DNA of 8,389 nt from the NCBI GenBank assembly GCA_019113125.1, contig DXIA01000074.1:1-8389 (forward strand), written 5' to 3'. The stretch is from Candidatus Pygmaiobacter gallistercoris (lineage in GTDB: Bacteria; Bacillota; Clostridia; Oscillospirales; Ruminococcaceae). The position numbers were made by a program, and so were the translations under genes. Shown here in pieces: positions 6,282 through 8,389 of the stretch. Each line of letters opens with the position of its first letter. Position 1 is the first letter of the stretch. Below the pieces are notes generated by a model. The model was not told the DNA's origin. It searched no databases and worked only from the letters and a program-made list of their open reading frames with translations.

Positions 6282-6662
6282 TTATTCCTTTGAGATGGTA
6301 TTGCGCCGGGCATGCTCGAGCAGTTTGGCGAAGGTCTCCTCACTGATGTCGTGTTCGATCCGACAGGCATCCGCAGCGGCGACCTTCTTGTCCACCCCGA
6401 GCCGAACAAAAAATTCGGTCAGCAGCCGGTGCCGCTCATAGATTCTCGAGGCGATCTCCTGCCCTGCATCGGTGAGGGAGAGCAGGCCGTCCTCATCCAT
6501 CCGCACGTATCCGGCCTCCCGCAGCTTTTTCATCGCCACGCTGACGCTCGCCTTGCTGAACCCCAGCTCCCCCGCGACGTCAATCGACCGCACCGATCCC
6601 TTGCGCTCCCGCAAAATCAAAATGGTCTCGAGATAATCCTCAGCCGACTGATGAATCTTCAT
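6282..6662 (-). CDS. DtxR/MntR-family metal-dependent transcriptional regulator (short, no SH3 domain)
   Basis: 126 residues: an N-terminal winged helix-turn-helix (about 5-70, with SIDVAGELGFSKASVS as the helix-turn-helix core) followed by the metal-binding/dimerisation helices (70-126). It ends where MntR/TroR-type members end and lacks the C-terminal SH3-like domain of DtxR/IdeR. Aligning by eye, Asp9, Glu12, His78, Cys100, Glu103 and His104 fall on the metal-ligand positions. Asp9 and Glu12 are MntR-like, while Cys100 matches Cys102 of DtxR. It is probably a Mn(II)- or Fe(II)-activated repressor; the metal is not decided. The ATG at 6662 is chosen because AAGGAGG (6670-6676) stands 7 nt upstream and the family begins at this SAEDYLE-type helix. 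It follows the CmpB-like gene by 67 bp and is probably cotranscribed. Confidence 0.92.
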   Translation of the reverse strand: MKIHQSAEDYLETILILRERKGSVRSIDVAGELGFSKASVSVAMKKLREAGYVRMDEDGLLSLTDAGQEIASRIYERHRLLTEFFVRLGVDKKVAAADACRIEHDISEETFAKLLEHARRNTISKE

Positions 6663-6669
6663 CCTCCCG

Positions 6670-6676
6670 CCTCCTT
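6670..6676 (-). promoter_or_regulatory. Ribosome binding site fixing the start of the DtxR-family gene
   Basis: AAGGAGG on the minus strand, 7 nt before ATG 6662. It rules out the longer open frame from 6791, which would add 43 residues without family similarity and overlap the upstream gene. Confidence 0.85.
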
Positions 6677-6729
6677 GTTTTTTCTGTCCTGGCTGATCTA
6701 TTCCATTGTGTCTTCCCGCGCAGCCGGTC

Positions 6730-7515
6730 TCAATCGGTGCGCACCATACTGGGGAAGATCTTTTCCAGTTTCGCATCCGGGTACCATTCATCCATCAGCT
6801 GCTGCCAGCTGCTGGTAGCCGGAATATGATCGTATCGCTGGGCCTGTCGAAACACCGCAAGACCGCTGACCGCCGTGTTCATCACCATAAAGATGATGAG
6901 GATCCAGCTGAGGGTGACCCCGTAGACCCGGGAGACATTTCGCTCAATCCAGCCGTTGATGCGGGGGTAGATCTCCTTGATCCAGACCAGTGCCAAAGCG
7001 CCCCAGAACAGGCAGTAGAGCAGATTGATCCGGCCGTTGAGGTTGAAGGGATACTTCGAGTAGTCCCAGGATACGGTGCCCAGCACCTTCTCCTGCAGCC
7101 AGCTGCAGAGGTACTCAAACGCGCCGCCCAGCACCGCCCCGCCGGCAAAGATCCAGCGGTCGCTCTTTCCAATCAGGGGCCGCAGACAGACGGTCAGCAG
7201 CACGGCGCCGATTCCGTAGATCAGATTGAAGGGTCCCCATACCAGGCCGGTGCGCTGCATCAGTTGTCCGGTCCGGAGCAGGCAGAAGACGGTCTCGATG
7301 ACCACCCCGAGAAAGCAGCAGATGAAGAACATCCAGAACAGCTTGTAGAAGTTGAGGCCATGGGCAAAATGTCCCGGTACCCCCGCGAGATCCCGCTCGA
7401 TCCGCTGGGTGTGCTTTTCCTCCCGCGCAAGCGCCCGCGCCTCCTTCTTGTCCAGCTGGTCAAGCTGCCGACGCAGCCGGTTGCGTTTGCGGTCATAGTA
7501 TTCCTTTGTGGTCAT
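6730..7515 (-). CDS. CmpB-family (PF06541) integral membrane protein with N-terminal basic coiled coil
   Basis: 261 residues. Residues 1-45 are charged and helical (Arg/Lys/Glu-rich heptad-like), probably cytoplasmic. About five membrane segments follow, near 57-80, 94-111, 121-142, 162-180 and 199-222, then a hydrophilic tail of about 38 residues. The family hallmarks are GPFNLIYGIGAV (94-105), EYLCSWLQE (134-142) and WDYSKYPFNLNGRI (150-163). Databases call this family 'putative ABC-transporter type IV', but there is no ATPase next to it and transport is unproven. Residues Glu134, Trp150-Asp151 and the PFNLNG loop are shared with the upstream paralogue. Start 7515 is preferred over 7536 because GGAAGGAA (7523-7530) lies 7 nt before it. 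The gene sits 38 bp after its paralogue and 67 bp before the metal regulator. Confidence 0.85.
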   Translation of the reverse strand: MTTKEYYDRKRNRLRRQLDQLDKKEARALAREEKHTQRIERDLAGVPGHFAHGLNFYKLFWMFFICCFLGVVIETVFCLLRTGQLMQRTGLVWGPFNLIYGIGAVLLTVCLRPLIGKSDRWIFAGGAVLGGAFEYLCSWLQEKVLGTVSWDYSKYPFNLNGRINLLYCLFWGALALVWIKEIYPRINGWIERNVSRVYGVTLSWILIIFMVMNTAVSGLAVFRQAQRYDHIPATSSWQQLMDEWYPDAKLEKIFPSMVRTD

Positions 7516-7522
7516 CTCAAGT

Positions 7523-7530
7523 TCCTTCCC
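7523..7530 (-). promoter_or_regulatory. Ribosome binding site deciding start 7515
   Basis: GGAAGGAA on the minus strand, 7 nt before ATG 7515. The alternative ATG at 7536 has no comparable site and lies in a small CCGCA/TGCGG hairpin (7531-7543) between the two CmpB-like genes. Confidence 0.6.
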
Positions 7531-7553
7531 CCGCATCCTGCGGCGCTGTATAA

Positions 7554-8389
7554 TTATTTTTTTCTGCCGCCGAACAACAGATCTCTCAATTCACCCAGCG
7601 CCTCGTCATAGCGGCGGCTGTGTGCGGTCGGGTTGCGCCGCAGCTGGTCAAAGGCGCGCCGGTACAAGCGGTCGGTTCGCTCACCCAGCGCACGCAGTTC
7701 CTGCTCAATCTCGGCAAGGCCCCGGCCCAGCTCCGGCAGTTTTCCGTTGCCAAGCGCCGTTTCCAGCCGATTCTTCATCTCATTGAGCAGCGTCCTGCGG
7801 CGTTCCCGCACCGTCTGGAGCACCTGCTGTGCCGCAGCCCATCTGCGCTCAAGCAGCTCCCGCTGCGGCTCGTGTCGTTTCAGGAAATCCTCCGCGGCGA
7901 AGACGGCGGACGCCTCAAGCAGCCGCTGCAGCCTCGTCACCCGCGCTCTGCTGTCCTCAAGCTTTTCCAGCAGCTGCCGAATGCTGATCGCCTCGCGCAC
8001 CGAGAAGATCAGATCAGCCGCCCCGGCCACCAGCAAAACCGCGGCGAGCACCGCCTCTCCGGTTTCGGGCAACCGATGGATCAGCCCGGTGACCGGCGGC
8101 TGCACCACCCAGACCAGCAGCACCGAAAAGACGCCCCAGCAGAGGGAGGCCGGCAGACAGATATACCCGTTCAGATTGAAGGGCAGATGGCTGTAGTCCC
8201 AGTACCGCAGCCGGAACAGCCGTTCCAGCAGCCAGCCGGTGAGATACTCCAGCGCCGTCGCTCCGATCATCCCGCAGCAAAAGGTCAGCACCATATTCTG
8301 CTGCACCGAGACGGTGAAAAGCAGAATCGAAACCGCGCCAAATCCGTAGATCGGCAAAATCGGCCCCAGCAGAAAGCCTCGGTTGACGA
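7554..8389 (-). CDS. CmpB-family (PF06541) membrane protein with long C-terminal coiled coil, N-terminus beyond window
   Basis: 277 residues are visible. The frame is open to the window edge and begins with VNRGFLLGPILPIYGFGAV, which is the middle of the family's membrane domain, so the first helix or helices are missing and the TTG at 8357 is internal. Hallmarks: GPILPIYGFGAV (8-19), EYLTGWLLE (47-55) and WDYSHLPFNLNGYI (63-76). Further hydrophobic segments lie near 78-98 and 110-130. From about 130 to 245 the sequence is a charged, heptad-like coiled coil, ending in GGRKK. It is a paralogue of the next gene with the opposite layout: the helical domain follows the membrane part rather than preceding it. 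It is the first visible gene of the probable three-gene operon ending with the DtxR-family regulator. Function is unknown; 'transporter' is only a family label. Confidence 0.83.
   Translation of the reverse strand, partial: VNRGFLLGPILPIYGFGAVSILLFTVSVQQNMVLTFCCGMIGATALEYLTGWLLERLFRLRYWDYSHLPFNLNGYICLPASLCWGVFSVLLVWVVQPPVTGLIHRLPETGEAVLAAVLLVAGAADLIFSVREAISIRQLLEKLEDSRARVTRLQRLLEASAVFAAEDFLKRHEPQRELLERRWAAAQQVLQTVRERRRTLLNEMKNRLETALGNGKLPELGRGLAEIEQELRALGERTDRLYRRAFDQLRRNPTAHSRRYDEALGELRDLLFGGRKK

Noticed and set aside
6663..6791. 43-residue N-terminal extension of the DtxR-family protein
   Set aside because: It would overlap the upstream gene's 3' end, has no family similarity, and a strong ribosome site marks the later start.
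6706..7611. 301-codon plus-strand open frame opposite the CmpB-like gene
   Set aside because: The minus strand carries the membrane segments and PF06541 motifs. The plus frame is low-complexity antisense.
6730..8389. Reading the CmpB-like pair as a complete ABC transporter
   Set aside because: Neither protein has Walker or signature motifs, no ATPase is adjacent, and the family name is only a database label.
1..8389. CRISPR array, transposon, phage, toxin-antitoxin, tRNA or rRNA
   Set aside because: No regularly spaced repeats, transposase or integrase motifs, terminal repeats or structured RNA gene were seen by eye on either strand.

Overview
The window looks like a chromosomal segment of a moderately high-GC Gram-positive anaerobe, most likely a Clostridia (Oscillospiraceae/Ruminococcaceae-type) Bacillota. 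The grounds are strong AGGAGG-type ribosome binding sites, a Gly-Cys lipobox lipoprotein, a DHHW-family protein, CmpB-type membrane proteins and a clostridial-style heterodimeric ABC exporter. The taxonomy is inferred from protein style, not from a marker gene. The window cuts a gene at each end.

Layout. (1) 1-3358, plus strand: two overlapping ABC exporter half-transporter genes, the first missing its 5' end. Their ATP-binding motifs are complementary: every degenerate motif falls into one composite ATP site, as in heterodimeric exporters of the BmrCD/LmrCD/TM287-288 kind. (2) 3359-3512: convergent intergenic region with two perfect hairpins. (3) 3513-4493, minus strand: pta, phosphate acetyltransferase (acetyl-CoA/acetyl-phosphate interconversion), with an extended -10 promoter candidate and a spaced inverted repeat upstream. 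No ackA adjoins it. (4) 4638-6181, minus strand: a two-gene unit, a lipoprotein followed through a TGATG overlap by a DHHW/AlgX-like exported protein. It has a good sigma-A promoter, a nested hairpin in the leader and a clean intrinsic terminator. (5) 6282-8389, minus strand: a probable three-gene operon of two tandem CmpB-family (PF06541) membrane proteins and a short DtxR/MntR-type metal-dependent regulator. The first of these genes runs off the window.

How the parts relate. The exporter pair acts as one heterodimer. pta is central fermentative metabolism and is transcriptionally isolated between terminators. The lipoprotein/DHHW pair is probably an extracytoplasmic envelope-modifying unit whose usual membrane acyltransferase partner is not in view. 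The regulator downstream of the CmpB-like pair suggests a link between metal status and those membrane proteins, but no operator was proven.

I found no RNA genes, insertion sequences, CRISPR arrays, attachment sites or defence genes. Nothing here is clearly a new system. The least explained parts are the CmpB-pair/DtxR operon and the lipoprotein/DHHW unit with its leader hairpin.
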